A stretch of 64,000 bases of DNA. It comes from Thalassotalea sp. 273M-4 (GTDB taxonomy: Bacteria > Pseudomonadota > Gammaproteobacteria > Enterobacterales > Alteromonadaceae). The position numbers and the translations under genes are program-made. Positions 1 to 9,550 of this stretch are shown in pieces (positions within the stretch are counted from its first letter, which is position 1; each line of letters begins with the position of its first letter). Location: positions 3,100,001 to 3,164,000 of the forward strand of contig NZ_CP166961.1 of assembly GCF_041410465.1 (NCBI RefSeq), in the 5' to 3' direction. The notes beneath the pieces were generated by a model, which was given only the letters and a program-made list of their open reading frames with translations, made no database searches and was not told the origin of the DNA.

Positions 1-1217
1 TGATTACCGGTAAAATTAATCAGTGTCGATGCGTTGCCATATTCGCCATCGTAGAGCGCATCTTGGGCAAACAGTTTTTCAAGCTCATCGGTGCCGTGAT
101 TATCAATTAAGGTTCGATAAATGGCGCCTTGAAACGCAAAATCTAATACCGATTGCAATTTGCCATTGGTGACAAAGGTACTTAAGTTTTTAGGGTCGCC
201 ATCGTAGACTTCACCAAACATGAAAAACTGCTCAATCCCCTGCTCTTTGGCGTGTTTTAACAAAGCGGGCGAAAACTGTTGCCAAAACTCTAAGTTCACA
301 TGCTTTACCGTATCAATACGAAAACCATCGGGTTTAAACTTGGTGACAATGTCTTTAAACACATCGATTAAACCACTTACCACTTCTGGGTGCTCAGTAT
401 TAATATCATCCAGTCCGGCAAAATCACCATAGATTGCACTTTCGCCTTCCCACATGCTATCGCCTTGGTTATTGTAGTATTTCGGATCGTTTAACCAAGC
501 CGGTACTTTAAGGTTCTCTTTCCCTTTTGGAATAAAGAACTGATAAGCGTCACCATTGGCTACTTGAGCCTTGGTTTTATAGTCACACAATCCAGGTGTT
601 TTATGCAGCCATTGATCACCGTTTTCACCGTGACATTGTTTAAACTTAATCACATCGGCGGTATGGTTGGCGATAATGTCGAAAAACACTTTGATGTTCA
701 TCGCATGAGCGGCATCAATCAGTTCCACCAAATCATCATTGGTGCCTAAATGTGGGTCTATTTCGGTAAAGTCCAGTACCCAATAACCGTGGTAACCCGA
801 GCTGTCACCTTGCACCGCTTGGTTGCGCAAAATTGGCGTCATCCAAATCGAAGTGATGCCCATTTCTTGTAAATAAGGTAGTTTTTCTTTTAGCCCCTTC
901 ATATCACCACCATGATAATGGCCTTTACTGCTGGGCTCAAAACCACCATAAGATTCGGGTTTATTGGCATTGCCTAAATCATTACGAGTATCACCATTAT
1001 AAAAGCGATCTGGCATCACAAAGTAAAACACCTCATCACGAATATCACGCTCAAGATAATGCGGTAACTGCGTGCTAATTGGCGCAATATTTACTTCACT
1101 GCTCGTCTTAGCCGCGGCTTTGACCTCAACTTTACTGCTCTCATCGGTTGCCGGTGAACAGGCAAGTAACGATAACGCCAAACTAACGGCAGAAGATATT
1201 GTTATTATTTTATTCAT
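1..1217 (-). CDS. Lipoprotein alpha-amylase, GH13 (3'-truncated by window edge)
   Basis: The frame opens with ATG at 1217 and stays open to the left edge, giving about 405 residues with the C-terminus missing. The N-terminus is a lipoprotein signal with lipobox LLAC and Cys20, so the enzyme is probably membrane-anchored and acts on starch or maltodextrin outside the cytoplasm. GH13 motifs are in order: DIIANHT (region I), GFRIDTVKH (region II, nucleophile Asp), FMFGEV (region III, acid/base Glu) and FTGNH at the very edge (region IV). It starts 31 bp after malQ on the same strand, so it is probably the last gene seen of the glycogen/maltodextrin operon. The exact bond specificity cannot be read from the sequence. 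Confidence 0.9.
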   Translation of the reverse strand, partial: MNKIITISSAVSLALSLLACSPATDESSKVEVKAAAKTSSEVNIAPISTQLPHYLERDIRDEVFYFVMPDRFYNGDTRNDLGNANKPESYGGFEPSSKGHYHGGDMKGLKEKLPYLQEMGITSIWMTPILRNQAVQGDSSGYHGYWVLDFTEIDPHLGTNDDLVELIDAAHAMNIKVFFDIIANHTADVIKFKQCHGENGDQWLHKTPGLCDYKTKAQVANGDAYQFFIPKGKENLKVPAWLNDPKYYNNQGDSMWEGESAIYGDFAGLDDINTEHPEVVSGLIDVFKDIVTKFKPDGFRIDTVKHVNLEFWQQFSPALLKHAKEQGIEQFFMFGEVYDGDPKNLSTFVTNGKLQSVLDFAFQGAIYRTLIDNHGTDELEKLFAQDALYDGEYGNASTLINFTGN

Positions 1218-1248
1218 TTGCTTTCCCCATCATGGCCTAAAAGGAGCA

Positions 1249-3432
1249 CTAGGCTCCCTTTGGGCGCTCTTGATTCATTACTGTCACCAAATTGCTCATA
1301 TCGGTATCTTGCCAAAATTGCTCGATATTAAGCGGCAAGCGTCGACGCCAATTTGGATGTTCATCTACCGTTCCTGGAATATTCACTTGCTCAAGTAAGC
1401 CCAAGGCGTCTTCCACCGGTACCAATAACACCCGACTTGGTGCTTTGGCTAAATACGCTTGTACCGCTCGTCCTAAGGCATGATTCATTGTGGCCGGTTT
1501 GGTCTCTGGAAACTCATCAGCTAACAAAACACCTTCGTATTCGAGGGCTGCCAACAATTGGGCTCTATCTGACACCCGCTCTGTTCGCTCATTCATGCCC
1601 ATTTGCTCATTTGGATAAAGGTCTAACTGCTGACGCCATTTTAAGTCATTACCTGTCCACCATCCGGTAAGAGTAGGTAAGTCATGGGTTGATACCGTTA
1701 CCATCGATTGCTCTGGGTACAACTCGGGACGAAAATACAACCCTGAGTCCCAACGCTCAAAATACAACACCTTGTATGACAACAAGCCGTATTCGGCCAT
1801 AATGTCGCCAAAACCTTCTGGCACGGTGCCAAGGTCTTCGCCAATAACCACACAATTATTACGGCGCGATTCTAATGCAATAATGCGAAAAATATCTTCA
1901 AGCGGGAAGGTAATATAAATCCCTTGGTCAGCGGCCATTCCAGGAGCCACCCAGTATTGACGCATTAAACCAAGTACATGATCAATTCTTAGGGCGCCAG
2001 CATGGCGCATATTGCTGCGCAAGGCTTTGACTAAAGGCATATAGCCTTTTTCTTTTAACGCCACCGGATTAATGGGGGTTAGCCCCCAGTCTTGGCCAAG
2101 TGTATTCATCGCATCTGGTGGCGCGCCAACCGCGGCGCCTGCAACATAACTGTGTTTGTCGGCCCACACTTCGGCACCAGAGCCATCACAACCTACCGCT
2201 AAGTCCATATAAAGACCAATGGGCATATTATGCTGTTTTGCTTCGCGCGCGGCCTCTCCTAACTGACGATCGGCGACAAACTGTAAAAATTGAAAATAGC
2301 CAATGCGCTCGGCATGCTCTTGTTTAAAGGCTTCGACTTCTGGGCTATGAGGGTCTTGAAATTCTTCTGGCCACGCCTTCCACCCATAGGCATGTTGATC
2401 TATTTTACGAAAGTGCTCATATAAAGCATCAAACGTTGCCAGCTCAAATAAGTCATCTCCCATAGTGTTCACAAACAAACTGTACGCTTGGGCAAAGTCG
2501 CTGCTCCTTGCTAAGTGATTTTCTAAAAAGTCTTGATACAACAATTCAAGCGCCTGATATTTAAGATGTGCGGAGTATGGGTAATCGATAAACTCTTTGT
2601 GGTTAGCGGCGCTGACATGCTGTTTAAACTCGGCAGAGTCAACTAACGACTGCACGGCTTTACAACTGGCAAAGTTATCTACCGACGTAACGTCAATGTA
2701 TAAGGTATTTAAAAAGCAACGACTGGTTGGTGAATAAGGGCTGATATGACCTGGGTTATTCGGGTATAACGGATGCAATGGGTTTAAACCAATGGCGCTT
2801 ACGCCACGTTCAGCCGATTGTTTTACCAAACTTTTTAAGTCGCCAAAATCGCCCATGCCCCAGCTATTGTCGGACTTTAGTGAATAAAGTTGAGCCGCCA
2901 AGCCCCACATTCGATAATCTGCCACTTCATTGGGGGATAAACAGGTTTTAGGGGCCACAATTACGTGACATTGTGCCGATTGCTCAGCCAAGGTAACGGT
3001 TAGTTGATGGTAACCTTGAGCTACGTGAGGCAACACTAGGGCAAGTTTTTGAAAATGCTCGTCACCAACGTTTCCTTCACCAATGATCTCAAGCGCGTGC
3101 AAGTCACTCTGCCCTTGATGCACTTGCCCATCTTCCAATGCCAATTGCCACATCACAGGCTGATCTTTATCACGATTATTAACGCTCAATGGGACGCTGT
3201 ATTGGCTAAGTTCAGCATTAACGACATACGAAGGCGCTAATAAGTGTCGCCAATTACCGTGCTTTAATTCTTCTGCCGCGGCTAAAATAGCATGCTCAGA
3301 AGACAAGTCGTATTCCATCGCCTCTAACAAAGCGTGTAACGCTTGTGGGTTTGCATGTACCGTATTGTTAAAACAATCCTTATAACTTGAGTGAAAACCC
3401 ACTTGTTCGGCAAGCTTTTGTATTGGAGTCAT
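1249..3432 (-). CDS. malQ: 4-alpha-glucanotransferase (amylomaltase)
   Basis: Cytoplasmic disproportionating enzyme that transfers maltodextrin segments between glucans (GH77). The nucleophile Asp is in LRIDHV (residue 484), the acid/base Glu in VIGEDLG (532) and the third acid in STHDLP (584). The N-terminal extension typical of proteobacterial MalQ is present, as are SWGMGDFGDL and GLNPLHPLYP. The frame extends 7 codons upstream to 3453, but ATG at 3432 is preceded by AGGA at good spacing and begins MTPIQKL, so I chose it (727 aa). It lies between glgB and the lipoprotein amylase on the same strand, fitting recycling of oligosaccharides released from glycogen or imported starch. Confidence 0.95.
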   Translation of the reverse strand: MTPIQKLAEQVGFHSSYKDCFNNTVHANPQALHALLEAMEYDLSSEHAILAAAEELKHGNWRHLLAPSYVVNAELSQYSVPLSVNNRDKDQPVMWQLALEDGQVHQGQSDLHALEIIGEGNVGDEHFQKLALVLPHVAQGYHQLTVTLAEQSAQCHVIVAPKTCLSPNEVADYRMWGLAAQLYSLKSDNSWGMGDFGDLKSLVKQSAERGVSAIGLNPLHPLYPNNPGHISPYSPTSRCFLNTLYIDVTSVDNFASCKAVQSLVDSAEFKQHVSAANHKEFIDYPYSAHLKYQALELLYQDFLENHLARSSDFAQAYSLFVNTMGDDLFELATFDALYEHFRKIDQHAYGWKAWPEEFQDPHSPEVEAFKQEHAERIGYFQFLQFVADRQLGEAAREAKQHNMPIGLYMDLAVGCDGSGAEVWADKHSYVAGAAVGAPPDAMNTLGQDWGLTPINPVALKEKGYMPLVKALRSNMRHAGALRIDHVLGLMRQYWVAPGMAADQGIYITFPLEDIFRIIALESRRNNCVVIGEDLGTVPEGFGDIMAEYGLLSYKVLYFERWDSGLYFRPELYPEQSMVTVSTHDLPTLTGWWTGNDLKWRQQLDLYPNEQMGMNERTERVSDRAQLLAALEYEGVLLADEFPETKPATMNHALGRAVQAYLAKAPSRVLLVPVEDALGLLEQVNIPGTVDEHPNWRRRLPLNIEQFWQDTDMSNLVTVMNQERPKGA

Positions 3433-3449
3433 AATATCTTTCCTAAATA

Positions 3450-3599
3450 TCAATTTCTCTTTATGTCAGCACACAGGTGCTGGTGGTCGACACTTAGCTC
3501 GGTATCAATGATTGCTTGATCATCAAGTTGAGTTTCTACGTCAGCCGTATTAAAAATAATGCCCTGTTGCAATATTTGCTTTGAACCAGGCTTTGTTTG
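3450..3599 (-). pseudogene. Decayed ORF between glgB and malQ, possibly the 3' end of a lost glycogen debranching gene
   Basis: The minus-strand frame from 3599 to the TGA at 3450-3452 is open for 49 codons but is bounded upstream by TAG and has no ATG or GTG. The translation reads like the C-terminus of a protein: it has PGSKQILQQ early, then an acidic stretch DVETQLDDQAIIDTELSVDH. Many GH13 debranching enzymes end with a 'P-x-S-x-x-L' strand, and glgX commonly sits in this type of cluster, so a glgX remnant is my inference. It may instead be a non-coding spacer that happens to be open. Confidence 0.3.
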
Positions 3600-3635
3600 C
3601 TAATCTGTATAACGACATCGCATTTTTGCAATGCT

Positions 3636-5825
3636 TTATTGTAATTCAAACACCACTGTCGCTAATGGTGGCACGGTAATGTTAATTGACTGCGCAAAAC
3701 CATGAGAAGCTATTGCTTGAGTTTGCACCCCATCAAGATTACCAACGTTGCTGCCACCGTAAGATGACGAGTCCGAATTAAAAATTTCTTTGGCATAACC
3801 TGACCGCGCTACCCCAAGGCGATAGTTGTAGTGCACCGCTGGGGTAAAGTTACATACCACAATAACTGGGTTAGCCCCGTCTTTACCATGGCGAATATAA
3901 CTGTATATAGATTGTTGTTCGTTATCATGCTCAACCCATTGAAAACCTTCTGGTTCACAGTCAAGTTGATGCAATGCTGGCACGCTTTTATACAAACTAT
4001 TGAGATCTTTTATTAGCGCTTGCACACCTTGGTGGAATGGGTGTTCAAGTAAATGCCAGTCAAGCGCTTGATCAAAATTCCATTCCGCCTGCTGGCCAAA
4101 TTCACCGCCCATAAACAAAAGCTTTTTGCCCGGATGGGTCCACATAAAACTAAAATAGCAACGTAAGTTAGCAAAACGTTGCCACTCATCACCTGGCATT
4201 CGCCCAATTAACGAACCCTTACCATGCACAACTTCGTCGTGACTTAACGGTAGAATAAAGTTTTCATCAAACCCATAGACTAAGCCAAAGCTGATTTCGT
4301 TATGATGATATTGACGATGAATCGGTTCACGGCGCATGTACTGCAGAGTGTCATTCATCCAACCCATATTCCACTTATAGCCAAAACCTAGACCACCCAT
4401 CGACGTTGGTTTTGACACACCAGGCCAAGAAGTGGACTCTTCTGCTACCGTAAACGCTCCGGGATAATCGGCATAAAGTTCTTCATTAAACTGCTGCAAA
4501 AAAGCCACGGCCTCTAAATTTTCATTGCCACCATGTTCATTGGGCAACCATTCCCCGTCTTTGCGACTGTAGTCTAGATACAGCATAGAAGCCACTGCAT
4601 CTACTCGGATACCATCAATATGATAGGTGTCGAGCCAATGCATCGCACTCGCGCGTAAAAAATTAGCCACTTCGGTACGACCGTAATTGTAAATTAAAGT
4701 GTTCCAGTCAGGGTGAAAGCCTTTGCTTTTGTCTTGGTGTTCATACAAGCAGGTGCCATCAAATTGACTAAGACCATGGGCGTCGACAGGGAAATGCCCA
4801 GGCACCCAGTCAATTATTAGGCCAAGCCCTGCGCTGTGACAGGCATCGACAAAATATTTAAAATCGTCTGCATTGCCAAAGCGCGCTGTTGGGGCAAAAA
4901 GACCTACCGGCTGATAGCCCCAAGAACCGTCGAATGGGTGTTCACTCAACGGCATTAATTGAATATGGGTAAAGCCCATTTCAAGGGTATAAGGAATAAG
5001 GCGGGCGGCTATTTCACGGTAGTTTAAAAACTCATTATTATTATCGCGTTGCCAACTACCAAGATGCACTTCATAAATGGCAATGGCGTGATCTCGGTTA
5101 TTGCGCAGTTGACGCTGACTGAGCCATTGTTGATCTTGCCATTTAAAGTCGCTTGGTGCGCTAATCACCGATGAGTTGCCAGGGCGATACTGCGCCTGAG
5201 CCCCATAAGGGTCGGCCTTTAAGGGTAATAATTGACCGTCTTTATCTTTGATTTCAAATTTATATTTGCAACCAGGTTCAATAGGCTGAGGCGAACTGGC
5301 AAGGGGGATAAAGATTTCCCAAAGACCAGACTCTAGTCGCTTTCTAAGCGGATGCATACGCCCATCCCAGTGATTAAAGTCGCCGACGACAGAGACATGT
5401 GATGCATTGGGCGCCCAGACAGCAAAAGACACGCCCTGAACACCTTGATGCTTTATAAAATGGGCACCAAGCTTTTGGTATGGTTTTTTGTGCTTTCCTT
5501 GATTAAACAAATAAAGGTCTAAGTCACCCAATACCGGCTCACATGAAAACGGGTCAATAAAAATTTTTTCGTCCTGTTCAAACACCGCTTTAAGGCGATA
5601 GTCAAACGGCTTTTTGCGACGCGTGGTTTTTGAAAAGAAACCGTCCTCATTAAGTTTTTTAAGGCGAGCAACGACTTTACCAGCGCCATCAATAACACTA
5701 ACCGACATTGCCCCGGGAATAAAACAATTGGCTTGCAAATAGCCTCGCTCGTTTGCGTGCATACCTAAAAAACCAAACGGGTTGTTATGGCAGGCTTGTA
5801 AAATAGCGTTTATTTGCTGTTGCAT
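3636..5825 (-). CDS. glgB: 1,4-alpha-glucan branching enzyme
   Basis: Introduces alpha-1,6 branches into glycogen (EC 2.4.1.18) in the cytoplasm. The protein has 729 residues, the usual length for the long form: an N-terminal module, a CBM48 around residues 130-225 (VSVVGDFNHWDG), a GH13 catalytic barrel and a C-terminal beta domain. The nucleophile is Asp409 (GIRVDAV), acid/base Glu462 (VAEES) and the transition-state Asp530 (LSHDEVVHG), each a few residues from the E. coli positions. It is 89 bp downstream of glgP on the same strand. No glgC or glgA is visible in the window, so the synthesis genes must lie elsewhere or beyond the edge. Confidence 0.97.
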   Translation of the reverse strand: MQQQINAILQACHNNPFGFLGMHANERGYLQANCFIPGAMSVSVIDGAGKVVARLKKLNEDGFFSKTTRRKKPFDYRLKAVFEQDEKIFIDPFSCEPVLGDLDLYLFNQGKHKKPYQKLGAHFIKHQGVQGVSFAVWAPNASHVSVVGDFNHWDGRMHPLRKRLESGLWEIFIPLASSPQPIEPGCKYKFEIKDKDGQLLPLKADPYGAQAQYRPGNSSVISAPSDFKWQDQQWLSQRQLRNNRDHAIAIYEVHLGSWQRDNNNEFLNYREIAARLIPYTLEMGFTHIQLMPLSEHPFDGSWGYQPVGLFAPTARFGNADDFKYFVDACHSAGLGLIIDWVPGHFPVDAHGLSQFDGTCLYEHQDKSKGFHPDWNTLIYNYGRTEVANFLRASAMHWLDTYHIDGIRVDAVASMLYLDYSRKDGEWLPNEHGGNENLEAVAFLQQFNEELYADYPGAFTVAEESTSWPGVSKPTSMGGLGFGYKWNMGWMNDTLQYMRREPIHRQYHHNEISFGLVYGFDENFILPLSHDEVVHGKGSLIGRMPGDEWQRFANLRCYFSFMWTHPGKKLLFMGGEFGQQAEWNFDQALDWHLLEHPFHQGVQALIKDLNSLYKSVPALHQLDCEPEGFQWVEHDNEQQSIYSYIRHGKDGANPVIVVCNFTPAVHYNYRLGVARSGYAKEIFNSDSSSYGGSNVGNLDGVQTQAIASHGFAQSINITVPPLATVVFELQ

Positions 5826-5914
5826 CGGTTATGTCCTTGCTCGATAGTTTCCATGACAAGTTTTATTTAATCGCATAAATGATGAAAGGCTGGTCGCAAA
5901 CCAGCCTTAGTGCC

Positions 5915-8374
5915 TTACTCTTTAATCGGTTCTAAATGCCAAATATTGTCGACATAATCTTGAATTGACCTATCTGAGGTAAATTTCCCCATTTTGGCGG
6001 TATTAATTATGGCCATTTTGGCCCAACGAGGTTTGTCTTTATAGGCTTGATCAAGCGCGTTGTTGGCCTGACAATATGAGTCAAAGTCAGCCAGTACAAA
6101 ATACGGGTCACCTTGATCTAGCAGACTGTTGGCGATGGCGCTTAATTCACCCGGCTTACCTGGGGTGAAATAGTCGGTATATAACCAATCAATCACCGCT
6201 TTAAGCTCTTCATTGTTTTGATAATAATGATGAGGGTTATAGCCTTGCGCGGTTAAGGCTCTGATTTGCTCAACGGTATGACCAAAAATAAAAATATTGT
6301 CATCGCCAACTTCTTCAGCAATTTCAACATTAGCACCGTCAAGGGTACCTAGGGTAACCGCCCCGTTTAACGCTAACTTCATGTTACCCGTACCAGAAGC
6401 CTCTTTGCCGGCCGTCGATATTTGTTCTGAAACATCGGCTGCAGGGATAATTTTTTCCGCCAACGTCACCCGATAATTAGGCATAAAGACCACTTTTAAT
6501 TTGTCTTTAATACGGCCATCGTTATTAATTTTTTCGGCAACTTTGTTGATCGCATAAATAATTTCTTTGGCCAAATAATAACCTGGAGCGGCTTTGGCAC
6601 CGAAAATATACACCCGAGGATGCATGTCTAAATCTGGGTTTTCTAGCAAACGACGGTATAAAGCTAAAATATGCAAAAAGTTTAGATGCTGACGTTTGTA
6701 TTCATGCAAACGCTTAATTTGAACATCAAAAATGGCGCTTGGATTGACCACCACACCGGTGGATTTTAAGATTTCGTCGGCCAGTTTCACTTTATTGGCA
6801 TGCTTAATTTGCATAAATTGCTGTTGAAAATCAGCATCCTCTGCAAAGTTAGCAACAACACGTAAGCTTGATAAGTGTTTCGCCCAATCGGCTTCGACTT
6901 TGCTGTCCAGTAGTTTGGCCAATTGCGGATTACACGCCTTTAACCAACGACGAGGGGTAACCCCATTAGTCACATTGGTTAATTTACCTGGGTAAAGTTG
7001 ATGAAATTCTGGGAATAAGTCACTTTTTACCAACTCAGTGTGAATTTGAGCAACCCCGTTCACTTTAAATGACGACACCACACACAAGTGGGCCATCCGT
7101 ACCATTTGGGTTTCACCCTCTTCAATTAATGAAAGGCGACGGCGCATATGGTGGTTGTTAGGCCACATGACCGACACTTCTTCATTTAGGAAGAATTCGT
7201 TTATCGCATACAAAATCTCTAAATGGCGCGGCAATACGCGTTGGAACAAATGTACCGACCACTTTTCAAGAGCTTCTGGCAATAAAGTGTGGTTGGTGTA
7301 TGCAAAACACTGACGACATAAGGCGAACGCATCGGCGAAACTAAAATCATTTTCATCGATAAGAATACGCATCAACTCTAAAATGGCGATGGTTGGGTGC
7401 GTATCGTTAAGTTGCATCACCATTTTGTCAGCAAAGTGTGACCAATCATTACCATGCATTTTTTGATAACGGGCAATAATGTCTTTAATTGAGCAAGCAC
7501 AGAAAAAGTACTGCTGAATAAAGCGCAACTCTTTACCGGCTTCGGTTTCATCATTTGGATACAAAACCTTAGAAATGGTTTCGGCGGCATTTTGCGCCGC
7601 GTGTGCACTTTGATAAGCCCCGGAATTAAACTTATCCCAGTCAAAAAAGCTTGAAGCACGAGACTCCCACAAGCGCAGCGTATTTACCGCTTTAGCATTG
7701 TAGCCTACAATTGGCACATCCCACGGAACCCCTTTGATGGTTTGCCCTGGGTGCCATACTTTCTTTTCACTGCCATCAACATTGACCTGTGTTTCGACAC
7801 GACCAAACAAACCGATGGTTTGCACAGCCTCTGGGCGACAGACTTCCCAACCATTGCCGTATTCACGCCATTCATCTGGCGTTTCAATTTGGCGCCCATG
7901 GTGAAACTGTTGCTTAAACAAACCGTGCTTATAGTGGATTCCGTAGCCGTAAGCGTTTAAGTCCATGGTCGCTAAGGAGTCAAGAAAGCACGCTGCCAAA
8001 CGTCCTAAACCACCGTTACCTAAGGCTAAGTCATGCCCTTCTTCAAAGATGTCTTCAATTTCAAAACCAAGCTCAGCAACCGCTTGCTTCGCGACATCAA
8101 ATAAATTTAGGTTATGCAGATTATTCGATAGCATACGCCCCATCAAATACTCTAAAGAAAGGTAGTTGATAGAGCGGGTTTTATGTTCTTTATGATAGTT
8201 GTTGGTTTGAGATAATTTCTCGTAAACCACTTCATTAACAGCCATACACACAGCACGCTGCACTGCAGCTGGATTGTCTTGAAAGTCCTGTTGTGAGCAG
8301 GTGAAATTTAAATGCTGTAAAACTTTTTGTTTAAATTGCGCCGTTGTGGGCGTCTTTATATTTGATGTTGCCAT
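5915..8374 (-). CDS. glgP: Glycogen/maltodextrin phosphorylase
   Basis: Pyridoxal-phosphate enzyme (GT35) that releases glucose 1-phosphate from the non-reducing ends of glycogen or maltodextrin. At 819 residues it is full length. The PLP-lysine region is intact ([14 protein letters not shown] near residue 655), and the early conserved strings [10 protein letters not shown] and [16 protein letters not shown] are present. It is the first gene of the minus-strand glgP-glgB-malQ-amylase cluster. Two identical palindromes upstream (8555-8564 and 8583-8592) are candidate operators for the cluster. Sequence alone does not separate GlgP from MalP; the neighbouring glgB favours GlgP. Confidence 0.95.
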   Translation of the reverse strand: MATSNIKTPTTAQFKQKVLQHLNFTCSQQDFQDNPAAVQRAVCMAVNEVVYEKLSQTNNYHKEHKTRSINYLSLEYLMGRMLSNNLHNLNLFDVAKQAVAELGFEIEDIFEEGHDLALGNGGLGRLAACFLDSLATMDLNAYGYGIHYKHGLFKQQFHHGRQIETPDEWREYGNGWEVCRPEAVQTIGLFGRVETQVNVDGSEKKVWHPGQTIKGVPWDVPIVGYNAKAVNTLRLWESRASSFFDWDKFNSGAYQSAHAAQNAAETISKVLYPNDETEAGKELRFIQQYFFCACSIKDIIARYQKMHGNDWSHFADKMVMQLNDTHPTIAILELMRILIDENDFSFADAFALCRQCFAYTNHTLLPEALEKWSVHLFQRVLPRHLEILYAINEFFLNEEVSVMWPNNHHMRRRLSLIEEGETQMVRMAHLCVVSSFKVNGVAQIHTELVKSDLFPEFHQLYPGKLTNVTNGVTPRRWLKACNPQLAKLLDSKVEADWAKHLSSLRVVANFAEDADFQQQFMQIKHANKVKLADEILKSTGVVVNPSAIFDVQIKRLHEYKRQHLNFLHILALYRRLLENPDLDMHPRVYIFGAKAAPGYYLAKEIIYAINKVAEKINNDGRIKDKLKVVFMPNYRVTLAEKIIPAADVSEQISTAGKEASGTGNMKLALNGAVTLGTLDGANVEIAEEVGDDNIFIFGHTVEQIRALTAQGYNPHHYYQNNEELKAVIDWLYTDYFTPGKPGELSAIANSLLDQGDPYFVLADFDSYCQANNALDQAYKDKPRWAKMAIINTAKMGKFTSDRSIQDYVDNIWHLEPIKE

Positions 8375-8554
8375 AGTTAGAAACTTGCCTGTTTAGGGGG
8401 CCATCACTTGTAAAGCCACTTATTTCACGTTCTGAGGGTAATGACCCTATGCAATCAGAACGATATGTACTTTTGCCTGTATCACGGTGAAAAATTAGGA
8501 ATTATATAATTGTGATAACGTTACGTTACTTTGGCCTTTCAAGGCAAATGACTA

Positions 8555-8592
8555 CATACGTATGCATAACAAATTTACTGCGCATACGTATG
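8555..8592. promoter_or_regulatory. Paired palindromes CATACGTATG upstream of glgP, candidate operators
   Basis: The perfect palindrome CATACGTATG occurs at 8555-8564 and 8583-8592, centres 28 bp apart. The second extends to GCATACGTATGC. Even palindromes with a central CG are typical of LacI-family operators, and maltose/glycogen genes of marine gammaproteobacteria are often controlled by such repressors. The link to this operon is inferred from position, about 180-220 bp upstream of the glgP start. No regulator gene is in the window. Confidence 0.5.
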
Positions 8593-8654
8593 CACAAACC
8601 AAGGATAAATGGCCATTGTTCAATTAAGCGCCAAAAAACATTTTAGATTAACAC

Positions 8655-8677
8655 CCGATGATTGTCGGGTAACCTAA
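8655..8677 (-). terminator. Weak hairpin downstream of the small Cys-rich gene
   Basis: An inverted repeat ACCCGA/TCGGGT with a 6-base loop lies just 3' of the small minus-strand gene ending at 8689. A TTTTTT run follows about 14 bases later on the minus strand, so the termination signal is imperfect. Confidence 0.3.
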
Positions 8678-8688
8678 AAGACGGTCAA

Positions 8689-8892
8689 TTACTTCAATTT
8701 AAAATGCTCACAGCTGTGATAACGAGATGGTATTAGGCTTGGAAAACCGTTTAAACATTGATTGGTTTGATGGTTACACCGAATGCCAAACCCTACACCA
8801 ATGGCGTGCACGTAATAACGACAATTAATACATATGGCATCTTGGTCTTTAATTGACTGTTGAATGGATTTTTGTGAAACGTGTGAATTCAT
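8689..8892 (-). CDS. Small Cys-rich protein, unknown function
   Basis: Predicted protein of 67 residues with the pattern CxxC (ICINCRYY) near residue 22, a glycine-rich stretch, then RCNH and a final SCEHF. The four spaced cysteines with histidines suggest a small metal-binding or zinc-ribbon fold. I do not recognise a named family. It is monocistronic, lying between glgP and the rRNA operon tail. The ordered Cys pattern and lack of any overlapping gene support it being real, but it is short. No signal peptide is visible. Confidence 0.5.
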   Translation of the reverse strand: MNSHVSQKSIQQSIKDQDAICINCRYYVHAIGVGFGIRCNHQTNQCLNGFPSLIPSRYHSCEHFKLK

Positions 8893-9130
8893 AAAGACCG
8901 CCTAGTTAAATGCCAATAACTAAGGCAACGCACGCAAGAGCATAAAGAAATGTTTACGCTTTAGCTGATTTTATATGCCGACCGCAAGTTGCCTTTAAAT
9001 CACCAGCTTAAAAAATTCTAGTTATCTAGAACTACTAGGTCAAGGTATACACTTTAGCTAAAGCTAGTTGACCTTTTGGTCTTATTCTATGGTCTTAGAT
9101 TTACCTTTGTTTGAATCATGTTTTACGACT

Positions 9131-9230
9131 GCATGGATGAAGGAGGTAGAGCAACGCAGGAGCAGTTGCCGAGGATGGGACCTCCACCGGGTGCGAGGTG
9201 GTTGAATGTTTCAATCCCCAGAACGTAAAA
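9131..9230. repeat. Structured repeat unit D, beyond the last rrn terminator
   Basis: This segment starts with CATGGATGAAGG and contains GAGCAACGCAGGAGCAGTTG, followed by a GC-rich inverted segment (GGACCTCC...GAGGTGG). It shares the CATGGATG core with units A-C nearer the rRNA genes. The make-up resembles intergenic hairpin repeats dispersed in Alteromonadales genomes, which I recall in general terms but cannot verify here. The stretch 8893-9130 upstream of it contains nothing I recognise. Confidence 0.45.
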
Positions 9231-9257
9231 AAGCCCTTAGCGTTAGCTAAGGGCTTT
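9227..9257 (-). terminator. rrn terminator T3 (distal)
   Basis: Perfect GC-rich stem GCCCTTAGC/GCTAAGGGC with T-run on the minus strand (six A at 9227-9232 on plus). It is the third and last terminator after 5S and is preceded by a leftover 5S 3' end. Confidence 0.85.
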
Positions 9258-9263
9258 CTTTAA

Positions 9264-9281
9264 ATAGGAGCCTAGCGATAA
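9264..9281 (-). repeat. Leftover 5S rRNA 3' end, copy 2
   Basis: On the minus strand ATCGCTAGGCTCCTATTT repeats the last bases of the 5S gene (TCGCTAGGCTCC) plus the first bases after it. The rest of a 5S gene is absent, so this reads as the scar of a deleted tandem 5S copy. Confidence 0.65.
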
Positions 9282-9282
9282 G

Positions 9283-9335
9283 CCACATGGATGTGGTGAA
9301 TATCGAAAATGCAGGGAGGCAATTTTCGATAACTA
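9283..9335. repeat. Structured repeat unit A (two hairpins)
   Basis: Hairpin 1 is CCACATGGATGTGG (9283-9296). Hairpin 2 has arms ATCGAAAAT and ATTTTCGAT around a CAGGGAGG core. The CTACGTAG palindrome follows at about 9333. It has the same layout as units B and C with different stem sequence. Confidence 0.6.
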
Positions 9336-9374
9336 CGTAGTAGATCGAGTGGCACTTCACTGATTCTGAAATGC

Positions 9375-9402
9375 AAAAAAGGCTGCCCAGTGGACAGCCT
9401 TT
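9375..9402 (-). terminator. rrn terminator T2 (middle)
   Basis: Stem AAAGGCTGTCC/GGGCAGCCTTT followed by a T-run on the minus strand. It is flanked by a leftover 5S tail upstream and repeat unit A downstream. Confidence 0.85.
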
Positions 9403-9405
9403 CTT

Positions 9406-9424
9406 TAAATAGGAGCCTAGCGAT
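9406..9424 (-). repeat. Leftover 5S rRNA 3' end, copy 1
   Basis: The minus strand again reads CATCGCTAGGCTCCTATTT, identical to the 3' end of the intact 5S gene and its flank, but without a 5S body. Repeat unit B is joined directly to it. Confidence 0.65.
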
Positions 9425-9427
9425 GAA

Positions 9428-9481
9428 GTGCATGGATGCACAAATGCAGATAAATTCATGGATGAATGCTTTTTATCTGTG
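9428..9481. repeat. Structured repeat unit B (two hairpins)
   Basis: Hairpin 1 is GTGCATGGATGCAC (9428-9441). Hairpin 2 pairs CAGATAAA with TTTATCTG around ATTCATGGATGAAT (9454-9467). CTACGTAG follows. The loop core CATGGATG is constant while the stems differ from units A and C. Confidence 0.6.
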
Positions 9482-9516
9482 ACCTACGTAGTAGGAACAG
9501 TAAGCCCAAAAACGAG

Positions 9517-9544
9517 AAAAGCCCGCTTAAATAAGCGGGCTTTT
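9517..9544 (-). terminator. rrn terminator T1 (proximal)
   Basis: Perfect stem AAAAGCCCGCTTA/TAAGCGGGCTTTT immediately after the 5S 3' end on the minus strand. Strong intrinsic terminator. Confidence 0.9.
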
Positions 9545-9550
9545 AGAATA

